NCBI GenBank assembly: GCA_046351455.1
Contig: JAXLYM010000011.1
Coordinates: 124,001-188,000 of the forward strand
Length of the DNA stretch: 64,000 nucleotides
Source: JADJRH01 sp046351455
GTDB taxonomy: Bacteria > Myxococcota_A > Polyangia > Polyangiales > Polyangiaceae
Direction of reading: 5' to 3'
The translations under genes were made by a program, and so were the position numbers. Under the pieces are notes generated by a model that saw nothing but the letters and a program-made list of their open reading frames with translations, ran no database searches and was not told the DNA's origin. This document shows positions 16,438 to 25,335 of the stretch, piece after piece (within the stretch, counting starts at the first letter, position 1; every line of letters starts with the position of its first letter).

Positions 16438-17519
16438 TTGGCACCTCCCTGCGGGAGCTTTTGGAAGATCTCGTCGAGCCAGGCCGAAACACGCAGGATG
16501 TCACGGTACGGGATCGGCGGTGGGGTGCTGTTCAAGATGCTCTCGTAATAGGCGCGGATGAGGTGATTGAGGCCGCTGAAGAAGTGGAAATCGCTCTTCG
16601 CGAACTTCGCCACGTTGCGCGCGCCCTGCTGGAGGAACCGCGCCCCGTGCTGGAACGCCGGCACCACGCGGCCGATCGCGCTCGGCAGCGTCGCGTCCGG
16701 CTCGATCGTCACCGTGCGAGACACGAAGTCGGCGTGCGCCGTCGCCTTCGTTCCGTACACGCGCACGAAGTGGCCGACCGGCTTCACGTGCGAAGTGAAG
16801 GTGCCATAAAACGTGACGCGCTCCCCCGCGAGCACCACGCGCAGCTCGTCGAGAAAGTCGTCGCGCGCGTCCCCGAAGCGCTCCGGACGGAGCTTGTTGC
16901 CGACCGCGAGGATGCGCGGCGCCTCGTCCGGGACGAACTCCAGCGCCTTGTTGAGCAGGTGATCGATGTTGTTGTGGAGCAGCTTGCCCGGCAGCCCATG
17001 CACCCAGTGGCGCCCGTCCCCCATGAGCACCTTGCCGAACGGCCCGCCGAGCCCGTACCCGAAGAAGGCCTCCACGTGCACGATGTCCCCGAGCGCGCCG
17101 CTCGCGCGGAGATCCCGAAGCTCCAGGGCCGGCGGATCGAAGTAGTACGTGTACCCGATCGTCAGCTTGCGATCCTTCGACTGCGCGTACTCCACGAGCT
17201 GCTTCGAGTCCGCGTAATTCATGGTGAGCGGCTTCTCGACGTAGACGTGGGCGCCCGCGTCGATGGCGGCGCGCGCGATCGCGAGGTGCGAGCCGGGCGG
17301 CGTCGTGATGTGGACGACGTCGGGCCGCTCGACCTGGAGCAGGCGCGCGAAATCGTCGTAGTACGCAGGGATCCCGTACCGCACGCTCATCTGCTCGGCC
17401 ATCAGCCCTTCGCGATCGCACACGGCGATCACGCGGCCGAGCTCGGGCATCTTGGCGATCTCTTCGAACTGGCCGTCGGCGATCTTGCCGCAGCCGACGA
17501 TGGCAACCTTCAGCGACAT
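16434..17519 (-). CDS. Gfo/Idh/MocA family oxidoreductase
   Basis: 361 residues. The N-terminal Rossmann fold (KVAIVGCGKIADGQF) and the EKPLTMNYADSKQL motif near residue 95 are the classic nucleotide-binding and catalytic Lys-Pro signatures of this family. Members oxidise or reduce sugars and inositols with NAD(P). The C-terminal part (GVNHLIRAYYESILN type sequence) fits the alpha/beta catalytic domain. First gene of a coupled pair with the epimerase, divergent from the GT4 gene. Confidence 0.9.
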   Translation of the reverse strand: MSLKVAIVGCGKIADGQFEEIAKMPELGRVIAVCDREGLMAEQMSVRYGIPAYYDDFARLLQVERPDVVHITTPPGSHLAIARAAIDAGAHVYVEKPLTMNYADSKQLVEYAQSKDRKLTIGYTYYFDPPALELRDLRASGALGDIVHVEAFFGYGLGGPFGKVLMGDGRHWVHGLPGKLLHNNIDHLLNKALEFVPDEAPRILAVGNKLRPERFGDARDDFLDELRVVLAGERVTFYGTFTSHVKPVGHFVRVYGTKATAHADFVSRTVTIEPDATLPSAIGRVVPAFQHGARFLQQGARNVAKFAKSDFHFFSGLNHLIRAYYESILNSTPPPIPYRDILRVSAWLDEIFQKLPQGGAK

Positions 17520-17679
17520 GATCCCTCGCTCTTACGAAACCCACTCCCCGGTGTCATCCGTCCTTTTTTCGGGTTCGGACATTCTCGCGGGTACCGAGAA
17601 GACGCGAAACCTTTTTCGGGGACGGCGGCTCTGCCGGTCGTGATAACCTCCGCGGTCCGCCCGAGCCGGCCAGGAACGC

Positions 17680-18936
17680 GTGAAGGTACTCTGGGTAAAA
17701 AGCGAGCTTCTTCACCCCGTCGACAAGGGCGGGAAAATCCGCACGCTCGAAATGCTGCGTCACCTGATGCGCGATCATCACGTGACGTACGTGTGTCTGG
17801 CGAGCCCGAACGACACGCAGGACGCGTACGAGAGCGCGCGCGAGTACTGCCACCGCCTCGTCACGTTCCCGTGGAGCGAGCCGCCGCGCTTCTCGCGAGG
17901 CTTCTATGCGGAGCTCGCGAAGAACGTGGCCGCGCCGCTGCCGTACGTGATCGAGAAGTACCGCCAGCCGCAGATGCTGGAGTGGATCGCGCGGGAAGAC
18001 GCGCGCCACAGCTACGACGTGGTCGTGTGCGACTTCCTCTCGCCGAGCGCGAACGTGCCGGACCGGCTCTCCGCCGCGACGGTCCTCTTCGAGCACAACG
18101 TCGAGACGATCCTCTGGGAGCGCACCTTCAAGAACGAGAAGAACCCGGCGAAGCGGGCCTATTTCTACGCGCAGTACCTCAAGATGCGCGCGTACGAGCG
18201 CCGCCTCTGCCACCGCTACCAGGCCGTCGCCGCCGTCTCGACGAACGACGCGGACGCCATCCGCGACATGTTCCGCGTGAGCGACGTGTACCCGGTCCCC
18301 ACCGGAGTCGACGTCGATTTCTTCTCGCCCCTCACGGATCCGGCGCGCCCCAATCGCCCTGAAAAACCAGCGCGCGAGAAGGCCGATCTGGTGTTCACCG
18401 GATCGATGGACTGGATGCCGAACGAGGACGCGATCCTCTATTTCGCGGAGAGCATCCTGCCGCGCATCGCCGCCGCCGTGCCCGAGGTGAAGGTCACGGT
18501 CGTCGGCCGCAACCCCACGCCGAAGCTGAAGGAGCTCGCCGCGCGGGAGCCTCGGATCGTGCTCACGGGCCGCGTGGAGGACGTGCGGCCGTACATCGAT
18601 CGATCGTCGGTCTACATCGTGCCGATCCGCGTCGGTGGCGGCACGCGCATCAAGATCTACGAGGCGATGGGGATGGCGCGCGCGGTCGTGTCGACGACGA
18701 TCGGCGCCGAGGGCCTCCCCGTGAAGGACGGCGAGGAGATCCTCCTCGCGGACGAGCCGGATCGCTTCGCGGACGAGGTCGTGCGCCTGCTCCGCGACGA
18801 GCCGGCCCGCGTGAAGATCGAAGAGGCCGCGCGCAAGGCCGTCGTGGAGCGCTTCGGCTGGGACAGGGCAACGGACGCGCTCGTCCAGATCATGGAGCGG
18901 GCTCTCTCGAAGCACGGCCGCAGGGCCGGATCGTGA
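17680..18936 (+). CDS. Glycosyltransferase family 4 (GT-B), sugar transferase
   Basis: 418 residues from a GTG at 17680 (MKVLWVKSELLHPVDKGGKI). The Gly-rich loop KGGKIRTLEMLRHL near the start and VGGGTRIKIYEAMGMARAV near residue 318 are GT4 hallmarks; the Glu of YEAM is expected to bind the donor nucleotide sugar. The start resembles the sugar transferases found with EpsH/PEP-CTERM-type clusters. Cytoplasmic enzyme. The AlgD-like gene starts 22 bases after the stop, so they form an operon. Confidence 0.9.
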   Translation: MKVLWVKSELLHPVDKGGKIRTLEMLRHLMRDHHVTYVCLASPNDTQDAYESAREYCHRLVTFPWSEPPRFSRGFYAELAKNVAAPLPYVIEKYRQPQMLEWIAREDARHSYDVVVCDFLSPSANVPDRLSAATVLFEHNVETILWERTFKNEKNPAKRAYFYAQYLKMRAYERRLCHRYQAVAAVSTNDADAIRDMFRVSDVYPVPTGVDVDFFSPLTDPARPNRPEKPAREKADLVFTGSMDWMPNEDAILYFAESILPRIAAAVPEVKVTVVGRNPTPKLKELAAREPRIVLTGRVEDVRPYIDRSSVYIVPIRVGGGTRIKIYEAMGMARAVVSTTIGAEGLPVKDGEEILLADEPDRFADEVVRLLRDEPARVKIEEAARKAVVERFGWDRATDALVQIMERALSKHGRRAGS

Positions 18937-18958
18937 TCGGTTTGGTGAAGGAGGCAGA

Positions 18959-20272
18959 ATGAAGCTGTCGGTACTGGGGCTCGGCTACGTGGGTTGCGTC
19001 TCGGCAGCGTGCTTCGCGAAGCGCGGGCACGAGGTCGTGGGCGCCGACGTGAGCCACGTGAAGGTGGACATCATCAACGGCGGCAAGAGCCCCATCGTCG
19101 AGCCTGGCATCGAGGATTTGATCTCCGAGGCCGTCTCGACCGGGAAGCTCCGCGCCACCACGGACGCGGCCGAAGCGGTGATGGCGACGGACGTGTCGCT
19201 CGTCTGCGTCGGCACGCCCGGCCAGCACAACGGCAGCCTCGATCTCACGTACATCAAGCGCGTCTGTCAGCAGATCGGCGCCGCGATCGAGAAGAAGACC
19301 ACGCGCCACGTCGTCGCGATGCGCTCCACGATGCTCCCCGGCACGATCCAGGACGTCGTCATCCCGACGCTCCAGGTCTACTCGGGCAAGACCGCGGGCA
19401 AGGACTTCGGCGTCGTCATCAACCCCGAATTTTTGCGCGAGGGCACCTCGATCTACGACTTCGATCACCCGCCGTTCACGCTCATCGGCGCGGACGACGA
19501 GGAGACGGCGGAGACGGTGAAGCGCCTCTACGCGCACATCGACGCGCCCCTCTACGTCACGCGCGTGAAGGAGGCGGAGATGGTCAAATACGCCTGCAAC
19601 GCCTTCCACGCCGCGAAGATCGTGTTCGCGAACGAGATCGGAAACCTCTGCAAGAAGCTCGGCGTCGACAGCCACCCCGTGATGGAGGTGTTCTGCAAGG
19701 ACACGAAGCTCAACCTGTCGCCCTACTACCTGAAGCCCGGCTTCGCGTACGGCGGATCGTGCTTGCCCAAGGATCTGCGGGCGATCACGTACAAGGCGCG
19801 CACGCTCGACGTGGAGATGCCGCTGCTCAACTCGCTCAACGTGTCGAACCAGCACCAGGTGAACAGCGCGGCGCAGATGATCCTGCGCACCGGCAAGAAG
19901 AATGTCGGCATGCTCGGCATGAGCTTCAAGAGCGGCACCGACGACCTCCGCGAGAGCCCGATCGTCACGCTGATCGAGACGCTGCTCGGCAAGGGCATCC
20001 GCCTCTCGATCTACGATCGCGACGTCGAGCTCGCGCGCCTCTTCGGCGCCAACAAGGACTACATCGAGCGCGAGATCCCGCACATCTCGTCGCTGATGAA
20101 GCCGTCGCTCGCGGAGGTGATCGCCTCGTCGGAGGTGATCGTCGTCGGCAAGAAGGAAGAGGAGTATCGCCAGGCGCTCGCGAACGTCGGCCCCGACGTG
20201 AAGGTGGTCGATCTGGTTCGCCTCGGCGGCTCGGTCGAGGGCCTCAAGGGCTACGACGGCATCTGCTGGTGA
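18959..20272 (+). CDS. algD: GDP-mannose 6-dehydrogenase (AlgD-like)
   Basis: 437 residues. Oxidises GDP-mannose to GDP-mannuronate with two NAD per turnover, feeding uronic-acid polysaccharides. The Rossmann GLGYVGCVSA is at 7-16. The catalytic motif GGSCLPKD has its Cys at residue 268, the same number as in Pseudomonas AlgD. The matching runs (GKSPIVEPG, LNLSPYYLKPGFAYGGSCLP, GTDDLRESP, and the end DGICW) favour GDP-mannose over UDP-glucose dehydrogenase. AAGGAGG lies four bases before the ATG. Directly behind the GT4 gene in one transcript. No other alginate genes are in the window. Confidence 0.88.
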   Translation: MKLSVLGLGYVGCVSAACFAKRGHEVVGADVSHVKVDIINGGKSPIVEPGIEDLISEAVSTGKLRATTDAAEAVMATDVSLVCVGTPGQHNGSLDLTYIKRVCQQIGAAIEKKTTRHVVAMRSTMLPGTIQDVVIPTLQVYSGKTAGKDFGVVINPEFLREGTSIYDFDHPPFTLIGADDEETAETVKRLYAHIDAPLYVTRVKEAEMVKYACNAFHAAKIVFANEIGNLCKKLGVDSHPVMEVFCKDTKLNLSPYYLKPGFAYGGSCLPKDLRAITYKARTLDVEMPLLNSLNVSNQHQVNSAAQMILRTGKKNVGMLGMSFKSGTDDLRESPIVTLIETLLGKGIRLSIYDRDVELARLFGANKDYIEREIPHISSLMKPSLAEVIASSEVIVVGKKEEEYRQALANVGPDVKVVDLVRLGGSVEGLKGYDGICW

Positions 20273-20282
20273 TCCACCGGCC

Positions 20283-20342
20283 GGCGGCGTCTCCGTCTGC
20301 GAGCGCCGCCCTCCCCTCCGCGCGGAGCACAGTTCTCCGCGC
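20283..20342 (+). terminator. Tandem hairpins after the AlgD-like gene
   Basis: Two stem-loops: GGCGGCG/CGCCGCC at 20283-20310 and an 8-bp GCGCGGAG/CTCCGCGC stem with a 7-nt loop at 20320-20342. No T run follows on the plus strand, so termination by this element is uncertain. Confidence 0.35.
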
Positions 20343-20441
20343 GCATCCCTGAAAAAAATCACTCGGCTCGAACGAAGGCCGAACTACGATGCCGGGCTGC
20401 GTCGAGCCGTGGCTTGTCGTGCTCGGAGCGAAGGAGAAGCG

Positions 20442-21089
20442 ATGGCCTACGGTGGTGGAAACTTCGGCGGTGGATACGGCGGCCCTCCCGGCCCCGGCGG
20501 TTACGGCCCGCCTCCAGGCGGTTACGGCGCCCCTCCCGGCAGTAGCTGGGGCAACGCGCCGATGCCTGGAATGGGCCCGTACGCTCCTCCCGGCGGCGCG
20601 TACGGCGCGGCTCCCGGCGGCGGCCCGATGATGGGCCCGATCATGGGAGGCCAGCAGTTCGCGTCGAGCCGCGATCAGGGCACCGCGTTCTTGATGTCCT
20701 TCTTTTTGGCGGGCTTCGGCGCGGATCGCTTCTACCTGGGCCAGCCGGGCCTCGGCATCCTGAAGATGCTCACGTGCGGCGGCGGCGGCATCTGGATGTT
20801 CTTCGACCGCTACATGATCGCGTCCGGCAAGATGCAGGACGAAAACGGCCTCTTCCTCGCGCGCGAGCCGCAGGTCGGCACCCCGCAGAAGAGCCAGGGC
20901 ACGGCGTTCTTGCTGTCCCACTTCCTCGGGATGTTCGGCGTCGACCGCTTCTACCTCGGCTACACGGGCCTCGGCCTGTTGAAGCTGTTCACGCTCGGCG
21001 GATTCACCATCTGGTGGATCATCGACATGGTCCTCATCGGCATGGGGAAGATGAAGGACTCCGAGGGCAACTCGCTTCTTTACGATTGA
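20442..21089 (+). CDS. Double TM2-domain membrane protein with Gly/Pro-rich N-terminus
   Basis: 215 residues from the ATG at 20442, with AAGGAG five bases upstream. The first 75 residues are Gly/Pro/Tyr-rich and disordered (GGYGPPPGGYGAPPG). Two TM2 domains follow, each with the FLAGFGADRFYLGQPGLGIL or FGVDRFYLGYTGLGLLKLF pattern and a second helix. TM2 domains hold a pair of transmembrane helices joined by a DRF-type loop; function is not established. The duplication suggests a four-helix protein. The terminal stop abuts dispersed repeat C. Confidence 0.88.
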   Translation: MAYGGGNFGGGYGGPPGPGGYGPPPGGYGAPPGSSWGNAPMPGMGPYAPPGGAYGAAPGGGPMMGPIMGGQQFASSRDQGTAFLMSFFLAGFGADRFYLGQPGLGILKMLTCGGGGIWMFFDRYMIASGKMQDENGLFLAREPQVGTPQKSQGTAFLLSHFLGMFGVDRFYLGYTGLGLLKLFTLGGFTIWWIIDMVLIGMGKMKDSEGNSLLYD

Positions 21090-21181
21090 GGCCGCCACTG
21101 GGAGGACGGAGTCCGGTCCGCGGAGGCGGAGCTCCGTTGCGGAGCGGAGTCCGGAGCGGAACGGACGCAGTCCTCGACGTT
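21090..21181 (+). repeat. Dispersed repeat C, copy 1
   Basis: Begins GGCCGCCACTGGGAGGACGG and ends GTCCTCGACGTT, starting one base after the TM2 stop. It can fold as a long stem: GAGGAC pairs with GTCCTC, and the inner arm TCCGGTCCGC pairs with GCGGAACGGA with one mismatch. Copy 2 is at 63445-63538. Confidence 0.8.
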
Positions 21182-21207
21182 GCTCGCCCTGCCCCGCGTT
21201 CGCCTTC

Positions 21208-22119
21208 TTATCGTGCTCTGCGCTGACCGCGGTCCGTCGCGTGCGGGCCGCGCGAGCTGCGCGTGCGGCGCTCCGGCGCGGTCGGCGTCTCGTCGATCGC
21301 AGGCGTCGCGCCCGCGAGCACAGGTGCCTTCTCACTCGCCTGCACCGTCGCAGCCTCGACGTTCATCGCGGGCTCCGGACCCCACAGATCCTTCGGCGCG
21401 TCGTACGTGATGGCCGCGGGCCGCGCGGCCGCGTGCATGCTCATCGGGCGGACCGGCTCGTCCGAGGCGCGCCCCGGCGCAGGCCCCGTCGTCGCGAACA
21501 ACAGCGCGCCGATCGCCACCACCGCGCCGAACGCCACGCTCATCGCGTTGCGGCGATCCACCCGCGGAAACACGCGCCGCGGCCCCGAGGCCACGTGCTC
21601 CGACGCGCGCGGCTCCACCACCACCGGCGCGGGCGTCACGAAATCGCTCGGCGGCGCGAGGCTCATCACGTCCGCCACCGAGGGCGGCGCCGGCAAGCTC
21701 GCCTCCGAGCCCACGTCCGTCGCCTCGACCTCCGAACGCACCGCCCGCACGGCAGAAGCAGGAGCAGCGGTGTCCGTCTTGCGATTCGAAGCATCCATAC
21801 GCCGCGGTCCATCTCCAGGGGCCCACACGGTCGCGTCCGGCATCGCCAGCGCGAACTCGGGCACGTTCTCGATCTCGGTCCAGTACGGCATCCCCTCGCG
21901 CCACACCTTCGTCTGCGCCCCGATCTCGTCCTTCGCGAGCGCGAGCCACAGATCCGCGGTCCGCATCGCCACCAACGTCTCGCCGAGATCGACGCACCAC
22001 CCGGGACGATCCGACAGCCACAGACGCGAAGGCGGCGCGGAATCCGCGGGCAGCGTCGATGTGAGCGAGCGTCGATTCGAGACCCGCCCCTCTTTCCGCG
22101 CGAGCCGCGCACTGGCCAT
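21208..22119 (-). CDS. Membrane protein with N-terminal GYF_2-like domain
   Basis: 303 residues from the ATG at 22119, with GGAGG eight bases upstream. The N-terminal region reads LWLALAKDEIGAQTKVWREG and IENVPEF, close to the GYF_2 (DUF4339) pattern, a small domain that binds Pro-rich peptides in several myxobacterial proteins. A long Ala/Pro/Glu/Val linker follows, then one transmembrane helix near 190-210 (AMSVAFGAVVAIGALLF), then a low-complexity tail. Probably a single-pass protein with the GYF_2-like part in the cytoplasm. Function unknown. Confidence 0.7.
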   Translation of the reverse strand: MASARLARKEGRVSNRRSLTSTLPADSAPPSRLWLSDRPGWCVDLGETLVAMRTADLWLALAKDEIGAQTKVWREGMPYWTEIENVPEFALAMPDATVWAPGDGPRRMDASNRKTDTAAPASAVRAVRSEVEATDVGSEASLPAPPSVADVMSLAPPSDFVTPAPVVVEPRASEHVASGPRRVFPRVDRRNAMSVAFGAVVAIGALLFATTGPAPGRASDEPVRPMSMHAAARPAAITYDAPKDLWGPEPAMNVEAATVQASEKAPVLAGATPAIDETPTAPERRTRSSRGPHATDRGQRRAR

Positions 22120-22336
22120 GGAGACCTCCGAAAGCGTGGCGACCGCGCCACCTCCCGCGCCGTTACCTTGCCTGGATCCAATGGGCCAAATTTGAGACGC
22201 CGGATTTGCACGAACGCGCACGAAGGCGCGCATCCCGCTCCCCGCAACGGCCAGTCACCGTGTCACCGTCGGATTCCAGCCTGACCGACTGCGGCATTCT
22301 TCTACGCGGGAAAGAACCCGGATACGCTGCGGGCAG

Positions 22337-25234
22337 GTGCTTGTCATGCTGCTTCGCCGAATCGACCTCTCCACGTTGCGCCTGTGGCTGGTGCTGACCG
22401 CCCTCGTCGCGCTGTTCGCCGCCGGTTGCGGCCGATCCACCCTCGTCCCGAACCCAGGCGGCTCCGGAGGCGCCGGTGGGAGCACCGGCGGAGGCGGCAC
22501 CGGCGGAGGCGAATGCGGCCCCGCCACGTGCCCGACCGGCTGCTGTACCCCCGACGGCCAGTGCGTCGACGGCACGGCCCAGAACGCCTGCGGAAACAAC
22601 GGCGAGGCTTGCAGTCAATGCGCCGTCCAGGGCCTCTCGTGCTCGCCCGCGTCGAAGACGTGCGTGGCCTCGTGCACGTGCGGCAACCTCTTCTGCGAGC
22701 CCGAGTGCGGAGAGTCCCCCGCGACCTGCCCCGACGACTGCGGCGCCTGCGTCTGCGGAAATGGCATCTGCCAGCTCGATTGCAAAGAAGACACGTTCTC
22801 TTGCCCGACGGACTGCGGCTCTTCGTGCGAGTGTGGCAACGGCGTCTGTCAGCCGGCCTGCGGCGAGAGCTCCGGCACCTGCCCTCAAGACTGCGGCGCC
22901 TGCCCCCCGAACGTCTTCTGCGGCGACGGCAAGTGCCAGCAAGAGTGCGGCGAGACCAGCGTGAGCTGCCCTCAGGACTGCGCGGGCGTCTGCATCTGCG
23001 GCGACGCCGTGTGCCAGCCGGCCTGCGGTGAGAACCAGGCCACGTGCGCGATCGACTGCGCCGATTGCATCTGCGGAAACGGCCTCTGTCAGCCGCAATG
23101 CGTCGAGACTGCCAACAACTGCCCCATCGATTGCGGCGGCTCCTGCGTCTGCGGCGATTTCAAATGCGACCCGGCCTGCGGCGAGACCACGATGACGTGC
23201 CCGGCCGATTGCAGCGTCATCTCGTGCGCGTGCGGCGACGGCAAGTGCGACCCGATCAACTGCTTCGAGAACCAGAACAACTGCCCGCAAGACTGCGGCT
23301 CGTGCGTGTGCGGCAACGGCGTCTGTCAGCCGGCCTGCGGTGAGAACCAGAACACCTGCGGTCCGGACTGCGCGGCAGTGTGCCAGTGCGGCAACGCGGC
23401 CTGTCAGCCCGAGTGCGGTGAGTCGAGCGCGAGCTGCCCGCAAGACTGCGGCATGGGCTGCGCGTGCGGCAACGGCGTCTGCCAGGCGGCCTGCGGCGAG
23501 TCCGCGAACACCTGCCCTCAGGACTGCGCGCCGGTCTGCGTGTGCGGCAATGCGACGTGCCAGCCTCAATGTGGGGAGTCGGCCGTGACGTGCCCGCAGG
23601 ACTGCGGCCAGGCCTGCGTGTGCGGCAACATGAAGTGCGAGGCCGGCTGCGAGACGATGCAGTCGTGCCCGCAAGACTGCGGCGCCGCGTGCCTGTGCGG
23701 CGACGGCAAGTGCGACCCGGCCTGCAACGAGACCGCGCAGACCTGCTCGATCGACTGCGTCCCCAACTGCGTCTGCGGAAACGGCACCTGCCAGCCGCAA
23801 TGCGGGGAGTCCTCGCAAAACTGCGCGCAGGACTGCGGCATGGGCTGCGTCTGCGGCAACGGCACCTGCCAGCCTCAGTGCGGCGAGACGACGGCCACCT
23901 GCATCCAGGACTGCTTCCAGGGCTGCACCTGCGGCGACATGAAGTGCGACCCGTTCTGCGGCGAGGACTCGTTCTCGTGCCCGCAGGACTGCGGCGCGGC
24001 TTGTTTCTGCGGCAACGGCACGTGCGAGGCGCAGTGCGGCGAGTCGTCGCAGACGTGCCCGCAGGACTGCGGCCAGCCGTGCATCTGCGGCAACCAGCTC
24101 TGCCAGGTCGGCTGCGGCGAATCGCAGGCGAACTGCCCCGGCGACTGCGGCGTGTGCGCGTGCGGCGACGGCGTCTGCCAGCCGCAGTGCATGGAGAACG
24201 CGAACACCTGCGCGGCGGACTGCGGCGCCTCCTGCGCGTGCGGCAACGGCACCTGCCAGCCGCAGTGCGGTGAGAACCTCAACACCTGCCCCGCGGACTG
24301 CGGCGCGACGTGCGTGTGCGGCAATGCCCAGTGCCAGCCGGCCTGCGGGGAGACGATCCTCTCGTGCCCGTCGGACTGCGCGGTCGCCTGCTCGTGCGGC
24401 AACGGCATCTGCGAGGCGGCCTGCGGGGAGACGTCGGCCTCGTGCGCGACGGACTGCCCGACGTGCACGTGCGGCGACGGGAAATGCCTCGCGGGCTGCG
24501 GCGAGAACTCGCAGACGTGCGCTCAGGACTGCGGCATGGGCTGCGTGTGCGGCAACGGCACGTGCCAGGCGAACTGCGGGGAGACGCTGCTCAACTGCCC
24601 GGCGGACTGCTCGTCGACGTGCACGTGCGGAAACGGCCAGTGCCAGGCGAATTGTGGTGAGGACACGCAGACGTGCCCGCAGGACTGCTTCAGCTTCTGC
24701 AACTGCGGCGACTTCTTCTGCGACCCGAACTGCGGCGAGAATTCGCAGACGTGCCAGTCGGACTGCTTCTGTCAGTGCTTCGACGGCGTGTGCGATCCGA
24801 CGTGCGGGGAGAGCGCGCAGACCTGCCCGTTCGACTGCGGCGGCTGCACGTGCGGCGACGGCGTGTGCGACACGGCCAACTGCTTCGAGGATCCGTTCTC
24901 GTGCCCGCAGGACTGCGGCCAGCAGTGCGTGTGCGGCGACGGCTTCTGCAACTCCAACTGCGAGAGCCCGATCAACTGCCAGCAGGACTGCGCGCAGCTC
25001 TGCGTGTGCGGCAACCTGTTCTGCGAGCCGAACTGCGGAGAGAGCCAGGCCTCGTGCCCGAGCGACTGCGGCGCGGCCTGCGCGAACTGCGGCGACGGCT
25101 TCTGCGACACGAAGTGCGGAGAGAACGCCGCGAACTGCCAGCCGGACTGCCTCGGCTTCTGCAAGTGCGGCAACTTCTTCTGCGAAGCGCAGTGCGGCGA
25201 GAACCAGGTGAGCTGCCCGTTCGACTGCCAGTAA
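22337..25234 (+). CDS. Giant Cys-rich repeat lipoprotein, 33 tandem six-cysteine modules
   Basis: 965 residues from a GTG at 22337; an ATG three codons on is equally possible. A lipoprotein signal ends LFAAGC (Cys31). A Gly/Ser/Thr linker (40-59) and a Cys-rich head come next. From residue 113 to the end there are 33 modules of about 26 residues, pattern CxCG(N/D)xxCxxxCGExxxxCPxDC, about 195 Cys in total. A similar motif with Gly-Glu and an Asp-Cys end is known from cellulosome-like and proprotein-convertase-type repeats, where the acidic residues may bind calcium. I do not know a function for this arrangement. It is presumably exposed at the outer surface, with disulfides, and could be a spacer, adhesin or metal-binding coat. 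The opposite strand is also open but is a shadow. Confidence 0.88.
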   Translation: MLVMLLRRIDLSTLRLWLVLTALVALFAAGCGRSTLVPNPGGSGGAGGSTGGGGTGGGECGPATCPTGCCTPDGQCVDGTAQNACGNNGEACSQCAVQGLSCSPASKTCVASCTCGNLFCEPECGESPATCPDDCGACVCGNGICQLDCKEDTFSCPTDCGSSCECGNGVCQPACGESSGTCPQDCGACPPNVFCGDGKCQQECGETSVSCPQDCAGVCICGDAVCQPACGENQATCAIDCADCICGNGLCQPQCVETANNCPIDCGGSCVCGDFKCDPACGETTMTCPADCSVISCACGDGKCDPINCFENQNNCPQDCGSCVCGNGVCQPACGENQNTCGPDCAAVCQCGNAACQPECGESSASCPQDCGMGCACGNGVCQAACGESANTCPQDCAPVCVCGNATCQPQCGESAVTCPQDCGQACVCGNMKCEAGCETMQSCPQDCGAACLCGDGKCDPACNETAQTCSIDCVPNCVCGNGTCQPQCGESSQNCAQDCGMGCVCGNGTCQPQCGETTATCIQDCFQGCTCGDMKCDPFCGEDSFSCPQDCGAACFCGNGTCEAQCGESSQTCPQDCGQPCICGNQLCQVGCGESQANCPGDCGVCACGDGVCQPQCMENANTCAADCGASCACGNGTCQPQCGENLNTCPADCGATCVCGNAQCQPACGETILSCPSDCAVACSCGNGICEAACGETSASCATDCPTCTCGDGKCLAGCGENSQTCAQDCGMGCVCGNGTCQANCGETLLNCPADCSSTCTCGNGQCQANCGEDTQTCPQDCFSFCNCGDFFCDPNCGENSQTCQSDCFCQCFDGVCDPTCGESAQTCPFDCGGCTCGDGVCDTANCFEDPFSCPQDCGQQCVCGDGFCNSNCESPINCQQDCAQLCVCGNLFCEPNCGESQASCPSDCGAACANCGDGFCDTKCGENAANCQPDCLGFCKCGNFFCEAQCGENQVSCPFDCQ

Positions 25235-25277
25235 ACCGACGCCCGGGGGGGCCTCTCCAATCACCCACAATTCGATC

Positions 25278-25315
25278 TTACAAGGGGGCTCCGCCCCCTC
25301 GTATCACTCCCCCGC
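25278..25315 (-). repeat. Dispersed repeat B, copy 1
   Basis: Reads on the minus strand GCGGGGGAGTGATACGAGG, then a GGGGGC/GCCCCC hairpin and ends CCTTGTAA. Copy 2 is at 46087-46124. Sits between the convergent stops at 25234 and 25336. Confidence 0.75.
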
Positions 25316-25335
25316 CTGGCGCCGCGGTGCTGGAT

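Noticed and set aside
22163..25270. 1035-codon minus-strand open frame opposite the Cys-rich repeat gene
   Set aside because: Shadow produced by the repetitive GC-rich codons; no start signal or domain, only Ala/Val/Arg repeats.
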